Shown in pieces: positions 34,383 through 46,470 of a stretch of 64,000 bases of DNA; position 1 is the first letter of the stretch, and each line of letters opens with the position of its first letter. The position numbers were made by a program, and so were the translations under genes. The notes beneath the pieces were generated by a model. That model did not search any database, was not told the DNA's origin, and saw nothing but the letters and a program-made list of their open reading frames with translations. This stretch comes from Pyrrhosoma nymphula (lineage: Eukaryota; Arthropoda; Insecta; Odonata; Coenagrionidae). The DNA is taken from NCBI GenBank assembly GCA_963573305.1, contig OY754339.1, forward strand, positions 74,881,376-74,945,375, in the 5' to 3' direction.

Positions 34383-37119
34383 ATTTTTATATTGTTTATA
34401 ATCTATAATATTCACAGTTCTCATTTATGTGTGATGAAAAAGAGTTATTTGAAATGTGTGAGAATTGACACTTATCTTTGACTCAAGCCCATGTTCATCA
34501 TAATAAATATCTTTGCCAATTTTGACTAATAACTAATTTTTAAAGCCCGAGTAGCGCGCACACAACGCGAACTTCGCAGAGTCTCACGTGGAAGTCCAGT
34601 CACAGAGTATATCTTGAGCTAAAATCAGAACCCTTTGAAACTTTAGACTGGATGCATATAAACACAGTTTTCTTAAACACGATATTGCACTGTGACAAGT
34701 TATAAAATGGCTAATGGGACCCCGCTAAGGATTCCTGGGTTATGAACACAAACACACTCACATGTACTCAAGAAATCACACACACACACACTCAGAGGGG
34801 CCCAACTTCTGGGAGAATCTAGCTCAAAAGAGCGTAGCCAAAAAACGGCACAAAAACAAGAAAAGATGAGGGTGAGCCCAGCGAAGGATCCCTATTTGGG
34901 TTGAGTGTGTGTCTGTGGTTGTCACTGGCGAGGAAGTAACATTTCCGTTAACCACCACAATAGTTTTCTGGTCGAGAGTTTGTGGTTGGTCACTTGCGTG
35001 GATTTGCCCCTTTTTCCCGCAAACCAACACAGAAATTGTGGTGTAATATTGACGAGTGGTGCCAATTTATTACGGCCATTGGTGATTTTTATAACTTGTC
35101 ACTGCAAGAGGCCGTAGAGCTCACGTTCCCTAGATTTTCGATATTGTACGTTTAAAAAAAATGTATGCTATAACCAAAGTCCCTTATGTGCACTAAAATG
35201 AAACGGCTACGCAAAGGTAAAATGCAAGGTTGGTTTTTAGAAGGTCGGAAATTGTAGATACTATTAAATAATGTGTAGTACGTATAATTAAATTACGGGA
35301 AACAAATTAAATACAGTGGTGAAAACGATTGGAATGATAAAATAATTGCTTGATAGATTTCTAATTAAAATTAAGATAACACTTCATTGAGCGAATACTT
35401 ATTCAGACACCTATTTCGAAAATTTACATAATGTTCATAAAATAATATCAGAGCAAATATTCTGTGGGCTCGGCTACTACAAACGTGACCAAAGTTCTAA
35501 GGTGAACAGACAGTATCATTGTGATTGACATCCTAGTTGCTGCGTTATACTTTTGATACTAAAAAATGTTATGTTAGCGGCCTCACACGTACCTTGGCGA
35601 TCTTCGCAACACACGCTCTCACCCACGACTCGAGGCCTACCTCGCAAGGATCACAGAAATACTGGCCGCATATCCCAAACGAGGCATAACTGGAGGAAAG
35701 TAAACACGTCACCACGAGGGCACACATTGCAGCGTGTGGTATTGACCACCACGGAGAGAGAGAGGGAACAAGACTCCCATGTCTCTTTTTATCTAGCACC
35801 GAATCTTCCGCCTCCGGGCGCCACCACGGGATAAACATTCGAAAGCACAAGACCGCACTCTCCAAAGCGTTCGATCCCCACGGGACGGCGACGCTGAAAA
35901 ATAAGCTTTCGAAACTTCGGCCGCGGGCGATCCATGGCGGAGACGCAGTTAACGCCCACCGCGGACGAAGGCAACGCGCGCTGCGACAAATGAACATTTG
36001 TGATCACTCCAAGTTGAGTAAGATTGGGCATAAACCACTCACACGCGTAATTACAAAAACATATCTGGCATATAATGTTGCGCATGCTTATGAAAACTAG
36101 TGATATGTAACCACAACAAGCAATAGCGGCTCCAGACCAGAGATTCGGAATGGGTTCTTGGGGTATGGAATACCCCCCATGAATAGGAGGGTTCGTGTGT
36201 CACTTCCCGGAAATTCGTAACAAACTATGTGCGAAATGTCGCGTTATAAGTGGTTTGGTAGCAAAAGTTTTCCTTTTAAGAAGAGCAAGTTTTTACTTAA
36301 TGCATATTTCCCTTTTAGATTACTACCAAGTTTCGTCTGATTCCAAAATTATTTTGATTTGCATTCACATTTAACTTGCGGTTATAAAAATAGTTTGTTT
36401 ATATAAAATTTAACTGGATTTAAAAGTTAAATAACCAAAACTGCATTAACAAAAAAACAACAAAATAATTTAGGCTTTTATCGAAGATCTATGACAAAGA
36501 AATACGACGGGTTTGGGTGGGGGAAATTGCCCCTCCCCCTTGGAGCCGCCAATGACATCCAGGACGGGTGTGGTATCCAGCAGATTATTACGAAGGTGTA
36601 GACAATGCATTCACAGCTGATGAAAGGGCTACGTTGGGGGCCGCTAGAGACTCGGAGGCGACACGCCTGGCTACGATTATTTAAAAATTCAGATCGGCCG
36701 AGTTTCAGTTCGGCATGGAGGATATTATTATAATATTTTGACCCTGCTACATGTAGAAGTGACAGAAGCAACAACATTAACGATGCGCACTGCAAAAATT
36801 GAAACAAATCGTTCTTCTCCACATTCGGTCTTCCCACGCAACATTGGTAACTTCATTTTTAGCCGTCGAGGGTAGTACGTTGTCGTAGAAACGCAAAATC
36901 ATGGTCATCATCGAAATCAGGCACAACCAAATAGACTCGATTGCGATGTTCCTTTTCTAGCCAAACAAATAGGACTCGTAATAGCCGTCATTGAGTTAAA
37001 TGAAATAGTTTCTTCCGTGGGTCGACTAGTATTCTGAACAGTTTCTTATAAAGCTTTGTAATCAACAATCTCTCTCGGGATATGGTTGGATTTAAAAAAT
37101 GAGCACCAAATTATAGAAA
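34383..37119. other. No recognisable gene; CA repeat and CpG-rich block
   Basis: A CA-rich microsatellite lies at about 34745-34795. The block 35560-36000 is CpG-rich compared with its flanks and has a 142-codon minus frame and a 93-codon plus frame overlapping each other, neither of known family. Confidence 0.4.
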
Positions 37120-37215
37120 TGTACTATCGATCGAATAAATTTGAGATGAGACATTCCCACGAACAATCAGAGATCGCAATAGCAGCTGAACTGAAACAAT
37201 TGGTTGTCGCGCATC
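37120..37215 (+). repeat. Fragment of CR1/jockey-type LINE
   Basis: CATTCCCACGAACAATCAGA then GATCGCAATAGCAGCTGAAC aligns with the end of the polymerase ORF at 14055-14095. About 90 bp remain, without the tail. Confidence 0.5.
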
Positions 37216-37589
37216 TCTGGGTACAGCTTTTTTTATTAGTACATTAACCAGTAGTAACAGCATTCGCACACTTTCTTTGCGAAGAGAGATCCTCATGTCT
37301 CAATTTATTTATGTACTTGCGTAATACATTAACATAGATGATTATTAACATTTTTGCAGCATGAAATGCAGTGCATACATCGGCAACAAGTCAACCCTTA
37401 ACACGAAAGGAAGAGGTGGACCAGTTTTTGTATCGCCATATGACACGAAAGATATCTCATCTTGGAGTATGAAGAATACCATATATTAAAACCTGACTGA
37501 AAATCACTCTATCACGTAGTTTGGCTGAAGAAATCATAACACGGACGTTGAATAGATAGTTGTTGCGAAAACTTTGTCGTGGAAGCGTT

Positions 37590-37619
37590 GAATTTCGGCG
37601 CGTGCACCATCATCAGAGG
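37590..37619 (-). ncRNA. Hammerhead-like core, isolated
   Basis: Minus strand: CTGATGA, one extra T, GGTGC-AC-GCGCC (5-bp stem with a 2-base loop, too tight to fold as drawn unless the last pair opens), then GAAATTC. The spacing and extra T match the copies at 27.9 and 28.1 kb, but the palindromic stem III and GTC are missing, so this is a decayed relative at best. Confidence 0.3.
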
Positions 37620-38899
37620 AAGTAACAATTTTTTATGATTTCCAACATGAAGAAATACGAGCACAAAAAATCTTCTCCCTAACGTTGCTATAAACTGGCG
37701 AATACTTCATCACTATATAGTTCGCAAGGATGTCACGAGAAATTTCCACCATTTTCCAGCCAATTAGAGTTCGGAACTCATCATCACCCCTGCAAAATAA
37801 ACTGAAAACATTGGTGAGTGGTATTATACGTCTAAAACCAAGAACCATTTCTCATGATTCTTCTAATAGGAAGCAGGATAATCACGTGATAACAAACGAG
37901 CAGTGAAATAGCGAACGATTCTTCGAAATCACGCGGCAAACAACTCGGGAGTATGCGATTCGAGACTTTGAACCCCACCCCTCACACCGTTGCGGAACGA
38001 CAATACAGTCGCGGGTAGTGAGACAAGGGGCGGGCGGGGATTAGCTATCTGGAAGGTGTCAAGACCCCTGGAGGGCAGCAATGGCACATGGGAACCCAAA
38101 TCACGTCACCCGGGACACGCGACGGGAAAGTATTCCCCTCCCCCCCAACCCTTCACAGCCGGAAAGGTGGAGACATAAACAAACAGTCCGTTCGGAAAAA
38201 CAAAAGAGCTGAGTAAAGCAACAACAACAGCGCCCGAGAATTCGGTTGAAGTAACCACAGCGGCCGATGCCAATATCGCATTCGTCACTTCCCAGGTTTC
38301 GTTACAGAACACGACGATATTGACTCGCGGCACGCATTCGAGGAAGTTTCAATGAGCTTACATTGGAAGTCGTGCGTTTCGCGTTGGTAGCAACACCGAA
38401 TACTTGCAACTTTCTCCATGACGATTGGAGGAACGTCGTTTTGCACGCAACACGAGAAGAGTCAGCTTATTTGCCATTTTGATATTGGTAAAGATTTCCA
38501 CGCTGATTGGTGACTCGTCCTGAAATTAGCAGCCCGGAAAGATTTAATTCGTTTAAAACGCGATCTTCAATCTAGGCCCATTAATTGTTATGCCATCGTC
38601 ATGCAAGCAGCTCAGAAAGGTTTAAGGATACCACAACCAGCTCCATTCAAGAAAGCAACTTACATTTAGCTACGACAACGGAGAATGGTAAAACGAAGCG
38701 TGAAGTATTGTTTCTTTTCTGAAATAGTTTGTTAACCCCTCATTCTTGGAACTATGCAGGCTAATTGGAACTTTGCTGTAATTTAGACAACACAAACCTA
38801 CGAAATCACTACGAGCAGCATTCTGGAACACACCTTAGGCAAGAGAACAATAATTTGGGAAAATTACACGTAAAAATATACGCCATGAAGTCCTCGAGA
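37620..38899. other. Unassigned sequence
   Basis: No element ends or protein motifs recognised. Confidence 0.35.
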
Positions 38900-40120
38900 A
38901 TTCGTAAACACTGTCAGCATTCAAAGCGGCCTTGAGGACCTGACGAAGAACCACTGACTAATGTGTATAGATTCACAAACGAAAATGTAAACAAACAACC
39001 TCTACTTAAGATACGAGCTGGCCGTAGGACCTCCAATAAGCACGCGGAAAACTAAAAACGCTTGCTATTGCGAGCAATACGAGACTTAGGACACCTACTT
39101 CGAAAATCAGAACGCACTCTGAGAAAATAAACGAGTGTATGCAAGCATTGCAGCAATGAACCCGGCCAATGATTGTCTCGACACTGGGGGGCGGCGACGC
39201 GTAAACAAAAGAAGAGCGAATACCGCTCTCTCGAAAACAAACTCGCACCACACTCGACGCTCACCTTTGACGGCGATGCCCAAGAGCGCCATATCTGCGG
39301 CGTCAGCAGCACCACTGCCCCCACAATATCCGTTCAGACGCACCACACCGGTCGCACCGCGAGCACCATTCCGTAGATCGCGCATCAAGATTGGAGCGGT
39401 GCGGGCAGCAGCAGCAGCACAGCCTTAAAGAACAACACTGAGGCGGCGAAGATTCCGACGAGGACACGGAAATAGAGTAAGCAAAGAATCGCCTATTTTT
39501 CACTCGGCGGAAACACAACTATCCTCATGAGACGGAACGACCACCGGCGCGGAGGGACGTAGGCATCGTCCAGCCAAGGAGACTACGTGGACGGACACTT
39601 TCTCGTCGTAGTTTTTACACTCGTGTAAATCCGACAAGGCACTCCGCGCGCGTGATGAAGTTCACCGGGGTCCTGGCCACCGCTTCGCCGGCGGGAACAC
39701 GCATAACACGGGCCAGTCAGTCCGTCGCACGGTCGGGAAACGCACGGCGCGCCGAACACGCTCACACCAAGGCCTGCGTCTCGTCTCACTCTCCCCAGCG
39801 GCGGCGAGCGCTCGCTACACTCGTCGGGAGACCTCGAAGAGCAATACCGCCAGAGGGGGGGGATTTAAGGGGAGGGGCAGGGAGGGGGGGAACGGCGGGG
39901 GGTGGGGATGGAAAGAAGAGTGGTGGGGGGGAAGGGAGGAGGTGGGGTCGTGGGGCAGGAACGCGGAGTGGGAAGATAAATGGAGGCGATAAGGGAAGGG
40001 AAACTGGAGATAAGGCGGAGCTGGAAAACAGGGAAGGAGGAAGCGAGGCTGGTGGAGGGGAGGGTGAGGGGCCGTGGGAGGGGGGAGCATGTAGGGGAGG
40101 GACTTCTCCGATCATGTGTA
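38900..40120. other. CpG-rich block running into a G-rich tract
   Basis: From about 39120 to 39850 CG dinucleotides are frequent and frames are open on both strands at once (39135-39428 plus; 39107-39388 minus; 39652-40263 plus, 203 codons). From 39850 to 40110 the plus strand becomes almost pure GGGGA/GGAGG. The 203-codon frame runs through this tract and turns glycine-rich there, arguing against coding. This could be a CpG-island promoter or an untranslated first exon; a CATATAAACC word near 40119 is the only core-promoter hint. Confidence 0.35.
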
Positions 40121-40677
40121 CATATAAACCGAGAGGGGGCTCGCACTATCCTTGGATTGCATTGTTTGCCGGCCACAAAGCTAGTCGATTGTTGAAGAGT
40201 CCACAACCACAATTACTTATAAGTGTCGTTGCGGTAAAACTTTCATGGAGAAGGGAGGTGTAAAGTTCCGATGACACAGCAGGTGACTTTATAATTCGAA
40301 TCGAGAAATTGAATCAGTCGCTAACGGATGGGTTAAGAAAATTCCGGCGGGAATGAAGCACAAAAGCCGGTGGTGTAATATGAATAGGCCCGGTTCGGGT
40401 TAGAACCAACCGTTCGACGGTGGCGTAGATTCCGATAGGTAACCAAGAAATCATCGGTATGAAAGTACCAAGAAATTTCGGTACGAAAGTACCGAAAGCG
40501 CTCATCGCATTCTACAGTTAAAATATGCTGGACCTGTGCCTGCCCCTCGATGGATAAACAACGGTTCCCGTTCGATCACCGAAGCATCGTTGGAAGTCTG
40601 CAAATGGCAGGCGGTAACGAAGCTCAACGATTAATATGCTATACCAAAGCCAGTTACAGCCTAGAGTTCTCACATGA

Positions 40678-40739
40678 TGAAATGAAAGCTGTAACTTAGT
40701 AATTCCACATTTACTTACTAAGTTACAGCTTTCATTTCA
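40678..40739. repeat. Perfect hairpin, 25-bp arms
   Basis: TGAAATGAAAGCTGTAACTT... (40678-40702) and its exact reverse complement (40715-40739) enclose a 12-base loop. It is not followed by a T-run typical of bacterial terminators and sits in AT-rich eukaryotic DNA. It is probably the remnant of a palindromic repeat like the others in this window. Confidence 0.85.
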
Positions 40740-43431
40740 CTATGTTAAGGAATTTCCACTAAGTTTCGCCTAACACACCCAATCTGGTGAGATCCCACAT
40801 CACAATTAAAAACAAAACTAGGGACCCCTGTGTTGGACCAAACTTGTCCGGACGCTGGAATGAAATCGTTCCTGGATAAAAGCAGGGTGTCACTGCTCGC
40901 CCCCCACTCGCTTGAGACGCAAAATCTTGGAATAATTCACTTGTAGAGACAGAGCCTTTTACATACTTTGAGCGAGGTTTCAATTCCAATGAAATTAAAT
41001 TACCGAATGTCAAAAAATATATTTCATCTTACTAATAGTACCAATGTATCTCCAGTTATTGGACTACTTATCAAAACAATTGCCAAGCCGATTTTCCTTT
41101 ATTTGCAATTCTGTGCATTCCAGATTTCGCCATTTATTAACATAAAATCGTTATTTAACTTGTTCCTCCATTGAAATTCCAAAAGTAAAATATTTTAGGT
41201 TTAGTTTACCATGAAACAAATTATTCAAGTAAAAGCCTTAAAAATGTATATGCAGTTAAATACGGAATCAGTCGTTCAGTTCTATAAAATACGTTTTTGC
41301 GTCATTTGTATTTATACACTAATTTCATGCTTTTTGCAACTGATTATATTCTAAAAATACATGAATTTTAAAGTATAATTGCAAGTTATTGCAATTACTG
41401 AAGTCAAAATGCATTTATTCATCAGAAATGCCGCTGCAACTGCCTGGTTTGTCGATTAATCTGCATATTTCAACTTCAATTTGTTTTCCAATGGCTAATC
41501 TTAATGATAAACGTTTATTGACGCAGACCAAGAGGCTTTTTAGACACTCTTTATACATACACTTGGCATAATACTTTAGAATGAACATTACTATAGTAAA
41601 ATGAGACTAAATTTCATCTTTTGTATGCAGGAAAAGTTAAACAAAAAAAGGGGGAAAAACATAATAAAGGCATCGTTACTTGGTATGTTTACATCAAGTC
41701 GCCATACTAGGCAAACATATAAGAATAATGACCACGAATGATTAGTACAAAAACATTGTGCATAACGTAGATAAGTACTTAAGTAAACATGCATCTTACG
41801 ACATTAACAATAACATGCCTATTTCTTTCGACGGAAAATCCTATCTGCTGGGTAGGTGAAAAACAACTAGTCAGCATTGGTGAAGGCCGCGTCTTTTAAA
41901 CAATTAAAACGAAACGATGGAATCAAGTATTTGTTTTGACTCACGGAGTCGCGTTGGAGCCTCCTTAACTCTGGAGACAGTTTCCTCCGCTGAGGGCGTC
42001 TCTATCGCCTCTCCCTCTCTGTGTATATGCCGGAAGGGGGGTCGGGGGGGAGGGAGATGGCTGGAGGGGAAGGTAAGGGTGGGGGAGGGGGGGACGTGGG
42101 GGATGGGGTGCACAACAGAGGAAGTGGAGGAGGGAGTGGCCCCATGTTATCTCGCGATCCCATCGCCAGATGTCTCTGTGCTGTCAGCCCAAAAGGGCGG
42201 AGAGGGTGGGGGGCGGGAAGGGAGAGCAGTATCGCTGTGGTTGGGGTGGGGTGGGGGAGGATAGGAGAGAAGGACTGACTGTGAGACAGAGGAAGATAAC
42301 GCGAATATGGCTGAGGGGGGATGGGTGGGGAGGGGAAGAGATAGAACAGAAAGAGCCGGGAGAGATATGAGGAGGAGCGGGGGGGGAGGTGGTTTTGGTG
42401 GGGGGGGAAGGGAGAGACGACGACGAAGGATATAATAAACGCCGCCGATGCAGAGGCGGATGACGACGAAATCGGGAAGGAAGGCCGCGACGGGAATTCC
42501 TTCCCGCTCGTAACCGGGAATGTTTACGATTTCTTATTCCCGAATCCTGATTGAAGTGGGCCGGGAACTAAAGGAAAATTGCTGCAAAAGTGAAACCAAT
42601 TAATACGACTAATATTGTTCACGTGAAGCAGCAATAACTTCTGCGGAAATGATGGCTTTGATATGGATACTGATTGCCAATAGAAAAAAATATACCTGTC
42701 CAGGGTATCGGACCCGGGATGGTTATGGCCAACGCGCAGGCCCCAATGATATCCACCCTACCTCATTCTCTTGGGAATTTCAGCTGGAAATGAGGGATAT
42801 CGATGTTCGGCATGTACGTAAGTCATCACCGTAACCGGCGGAAGCGATATATTTCTAAATGTATCTTCGTGGAATGCAGTTGTGGTTTTTCGGTCATGGA
42901 TGACTTCTTGGCTTGGTTATCCTTTGCTTAATGCCCGCTTTACTCCCTCTAATATTGAGTGCAATATTCGGGTCCCAGTATGGGTATTATTGATTTAATG
43001 CGTATAGAAGAGGTACAGGAATTAGAACAGATTTTTCATCGACTTTGAGAGCTGTATTACATGGGAAGGAAGGAGTTCGAAATACATCCACTGCTAGACT
43101 GCTGAAGCAAAGAAGGCATTTTTTACGACAAACGAGTATTCTTTCAGGAAGTACGAGTCCCTTTAAGGATACACCACATGAAACCATTCGTGTGAAGTGA
43201 AAGAGACATGGGTCATTGGAAAAACGGATCAGAAGAGTGTAAACGCTTTCGAAACCTTTCGCTGGAGTCGGATGATGACGATCTAAAGGACGCATTGGAT
43301 CAGATACGGGGATACTCTGATGAACAGCAGAGGAGAAAAGCGTATGGATCACTATCAGGGAGACAAGGTCCAGGTCCATACCCGGGCGTGACTTATCCGT
43401 AGCTTAAATTAATTTTGATTTCGAATAAAAT
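40740..43431. other. No recognisable gene; G-rich tract at 42030-42420
   Basis: The G-rich tract contains many runs of 4 or more G, and frames through it are glycine-rich. A small frame at 43208-43402 is not low-complexity but has no family I recognise. Confidence 0.4.
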
Positions 43432-43500
43432 ACCTAGCTAACACGCCATCCTACGAAACTGTAGGTTATGGGTTCGAATCTCGCCGCTGACATGGAAGAA
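43432..43500 (+). repeat. tRNA-like sequence (SINE head or tRNA relic)
   Basis: ATGGGTTCGAATCTCGCCGC contains a near-consensus internal B box (GGTTCGAAT). Upstream, CTAGCTAACACGCCATCC is a poor A box. No acceptor stem closes, so it is not a functional tRNA. What follows does not match the SINE body elsewhere in this window. Confidence 0.35.
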
Positions 43501-44417
43501 GTAAAGCCGTGGACATCGCTGCATCATGGATTGATTTACTTTGTAAAGACAATAGATATCCAAGAATATAGTGGAATTGCATAAAAACTCCGTTTGATTC
43601 ACTGATACACATGTCCACTTTTATTTATTTAGAGTTTAAATGAAAACTCTTACCAAAGAACAATGATATTAAGAGACACAAAAATTAACTTTGAAATCGA
43701 ATTCATCTATATTGCTTCAAAAACTATAAAACAACTAAAGTACTTCCGCATGTGTGTACGTTAAAATAGCATCAATATCCACTTTGGCTTGTTCATTTCG
43801 ATTTTGAACCCCTGGTTTGCCTATTGTCACAATGAATTTATAACGATAGATAGTCCTGCGAAGAATGTCAAGGGATTAATATGATAACCAGAAATAATAA
43901 CAGCACACAAAACATTAGAACAGATAAGAGCAGATAAGGTGATAGTGAAGAGCAGAGGACAGCAATCAACCAGACGTGTAGTTAGACTTGAATACTTACA
44001 TTGACGGCAGGGAGGAGGTGAAAGGAGAATCTTCAGAGGCGAGTGGCGAATAGGATAGATCAAAGAGTGCAGTTTATGTACAGTCTTCCCCATGGTTGTA
44101 TGAGCAGGAAGAGTTTATGATAAACATTCGAGTCAGGAGACAACGTTTGGTTGCAGTTTTGCGAGAATTACACGGTTGAAGCCGTTTGTGTAAATTAATA
44201 GGTTACCTTTTCTCGAAGACCTTGAGTACTCCATATCATCCTCCTGCATTATCTCAGTTATGGGATGGACGGAAGCATTGAACTCACCTAAAATCCAAAA
44301 GAAACTTTCATTAGATCAATACGAAGTCATTGGTTGATTTTACTTCACATATTATGATAATGAGACGATATCTTCAATGATTAGCGAACTGACTGTGGAA
44401 TTTATACTTCATATTAT
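43501..44417. other. Unassigned sequence
   Basis: A minus-strand stretch of about 50 open codons near 44290-44140 (…DDMEYSRSSRKGNLLIY…) is bounded by possible splice sites, but I cannot assign it. Confidence 0.3.
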
Positions 44418-44549
44418 AGAATGAAATTAAATAAACGTTGTAACTTCCATACAGTTTATTGGTAAACCCCGGCTTTTGAACACTTGCTTGTCATTTTCAA
44501 GGAACAATATGTGATGTGAAAGTTACAAACTTTATTTAATTTCATTCTC
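44418..44549. repeat. Inverted repeat with ~31-bp arms
   Basis: AGAATGAAATTAAATAAACG (44418 onward) pairs with its near complement ending at 44549 (TTTATTTAATTTCATTCT). The centre (about 70 bp) includes CCCCGGCTTTTGAACACTTG. It is similar in scale to the other inverted elements here. Confidence 0.65.
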
Positions 44550-44891
44550 TAATAATGAGAAGATTTTTGGCGGACTGATTTAATTCATATTAAAATATAT
44601 TATTGTATTACGTGAAACAGCATAGCAGTCTACTGCGTTTACATAATACACGCTAGGCTTAGATTCCTTGAGAAATTCAGTACAGGTGTGCTACAGTATG
44701 AGGCAGAGAATATCATTTGAAGCCGCAATACATCTATAGGTCCAACAGGATAGATACATTGCCGAACAGATAGGTATAAAAATTGTTTATTTTCACTCAA
44801 ACTAAGTGACCATAATAAAAACTGAGATCTACTCAAAACACTCCTGAAATACACTTCACCTTTTCACCTCCCTATAACATTCTCCTTTACA

Positions 44892-44955
44892 CGGCTGGTG
44901 TTTTAACACCCACTGCCACGCGCTCATGTCGCAGCTCGCATGGTAGTAAGTAGAA
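44892..44955 (+). repeat. Possible diverged LINE 3' tail
   Basis: GGCTGGTGTTTTAACACCCA, CTGCCACGCGCTCATG and GCATGGTAGTAAGTAGAA parallel the family tail (GTTGGTGACTACTCACCCCC ... GCAGGGTATTTTGTAGAT), with heavy divergence. Confidence 0.35.
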
Positions 44956-45314
44956 AGTGTAAAGAGAACCGTATTCAAACACAAAATTAGTGTTTTTGAA
45001 CACGGATCTTTAAACATTACACATTTCATTAGGATATACTCCACTTGTCTTAGCGTTAGTGTGGGGCTGTATAAGGGAACCCCAAGATTTAATGAAAATT
45101 AACATGTTGACATCATTTTTGGACTCATATGAGTCCATACACAGTATTGCCTAAACCACAAACATTCACAATAAGACAGCAGGCAACGCAAGAGATGGAA
45201 ATATTTTTTTTTATTGTAAACAAAATTTAATCACGGTAACTAGCCACTCAATTACTCACCGGTATTATTACGATGTTAGTGTTCCAGCCAGAAAGTTTTA
45301 TGGCATCGCTGAAA
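44956..45314. other. Unassigned sequence
   Basis: Nothing recognised. Confidence 0.35.
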
Positions 45315-45478
45315 ACTAGCGACAACTGGTGGGGAGGAAATGACAAAGGGGCTGGCTGATTGGTAGTAAGAGGATGTGGCAGACAACCGATGTCATTTAC
45401 GCCAAGAAGGACGGATGGGCAGGCTGGCGAGTGAATTTGGAAAGGAGTAAAAATGGAGGGAAACCCAGCGTCGATACT
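45315..45478 (-). repeat. tRNA-derived SINE, 3' part only
   Basis: The reverse complement reads GACGCTGGGTTTCCCTCCAT, then a pyrimidine-rich stretch, CTTGGCGTAAATGACATCGG and TTGTCTGCCACATCCTC, matching the body end and tail of the copies at 5.7 and 20.3 kb. The tRNA-like head is absent, so this copy is 5'-truncated, as expected of LINE-driven mobilisation. Confidence 0.6.
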
Positions 45479-46211
45479 CGATATCAATATTTTTGTATCA
45501 ATATCGATAGTTTTACATAAATAGGCATGAGAACACCGCAGCAACAATCGCTGCCACTCGAACTAGAGTCTTCTGGATGTGAGGCCAGTGCTTGAGCCCC
45601 CAAACCAAACGGGATATGGGATTAGAGCGAGAATGAAAATGAAAAGGAAGGCACACAAGTGAAATGTAAAAAAAATTTAAAAGAGGATAGGGCAAAAATT
45701 AGGCGTTGTTCGCGGATAAGGAGTTTCCGACGGGAGAATGGAGGAGGATGAGGGGCTGAATGGAGCAGCCGGAAATGACTCCAGATGAGGAGGGGGAGAT
45801 AATTGATATAAAGCGGGAATATTTTATCGCGATCCACTGTACCCACAGCACTCGCGCATATATATACATGTATTCCTTAGATATGTGATCGCTATACATA
45901 AAACTTTTTCAAATGCATATTATGCCCTCTCGGCACTAGATTATCGCCAGCGATAAAAATCCACGAGATAACCTTTTTTCCCTTTAATATGTACACACAT
46001 ATGCATGAGCATAGGACTAGAATTTAGAATGTTTTCATAATCCCCTAAGAGAGCTTACAATTTTTTACGCGCGGGTAAAAAACGAACATTTTAGGTAATT
46101 TACCGAGCATTAGTTTCAAGCCTTAAATTCACACAAACTCCACGAGGAGATATATTTTTATGAACCAAATATTTTCTTTCCCAATATGGCTTGTTCCCAT
46201 GATTCAATAGT
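45479..46211. other. Unassigned sequence
   Basis: AT-rich; no element or gene recognised. Confidence 0.35.
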
Positions 46212-46470
46212 TCAAATAAATTCAGCATCAGCAGTCGCCAATGTGAGAACTGTTTCGCTGGAGCTCTCTCCGCTTCGTATCTCTCTCAGCCAACAGTTAC
46301 ATTCCGACAGACCTTTACTCTTTACGCCCCTCGTAATCTGTTTCGTGTATCCCTTCCTTGGTCTTCTTCGACAATTTTTCCGACTCATTTCACCTTCCAG
46401 TAAAGTTTCAAGAGGCTTCGCGTCGCCAAGTCGCGTCCAGTAAGCTTTTCCCTTCTTCCTCTCCTCAGAG
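46212..46470 (-). pseudogene. Probable LINE C-terminal fragment
   Basis: The minus frame 46520-46212 contains LLEGEMSRKNCRRRPRKGYT then KQITRGVKSKGLSEC, resembling the basic region (G-K-x-x-G-R-x-R followed by a short helix) that closes many LINE polymerases, and ends near VLTLATADAEFI. The match is by pattern only. Confidence 0.35.

Noticed and set aside
39652..40263. 203-codon plus frame
   Set aside because: Its middle is coded by an almost pure G/A tract (glycine, glutamate, arginine), and overlapping frames are open on the other strand.
43316..43345. CTGATGAACAGCAGAGG, another CTGATGA
   Set aside because: No stem II and no GAAAC at the right place.
43208..43402. 64-codon plus frame, not low-complexity (ends in a P-G-V-T-Y-P-like terminus)
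   Set aside because: It could be an exon or an element relic, but there is no recognisable family, and the upstream open stretch (43010-43195) is in another frame.
43432..43500. Candidate tRNA gene (consensus B box)
   Set aside because: No acceptor stem, no anticodon arm and a poor A box; kept only as a tRNA-like repeat.
44140..44295. Minus-strand open stretch with possible splice sites, faintly like a FLYWCH-type start
   Set aside because: The key W-x-C part of that domain does not follow in any frame; the resemblance is too weak.
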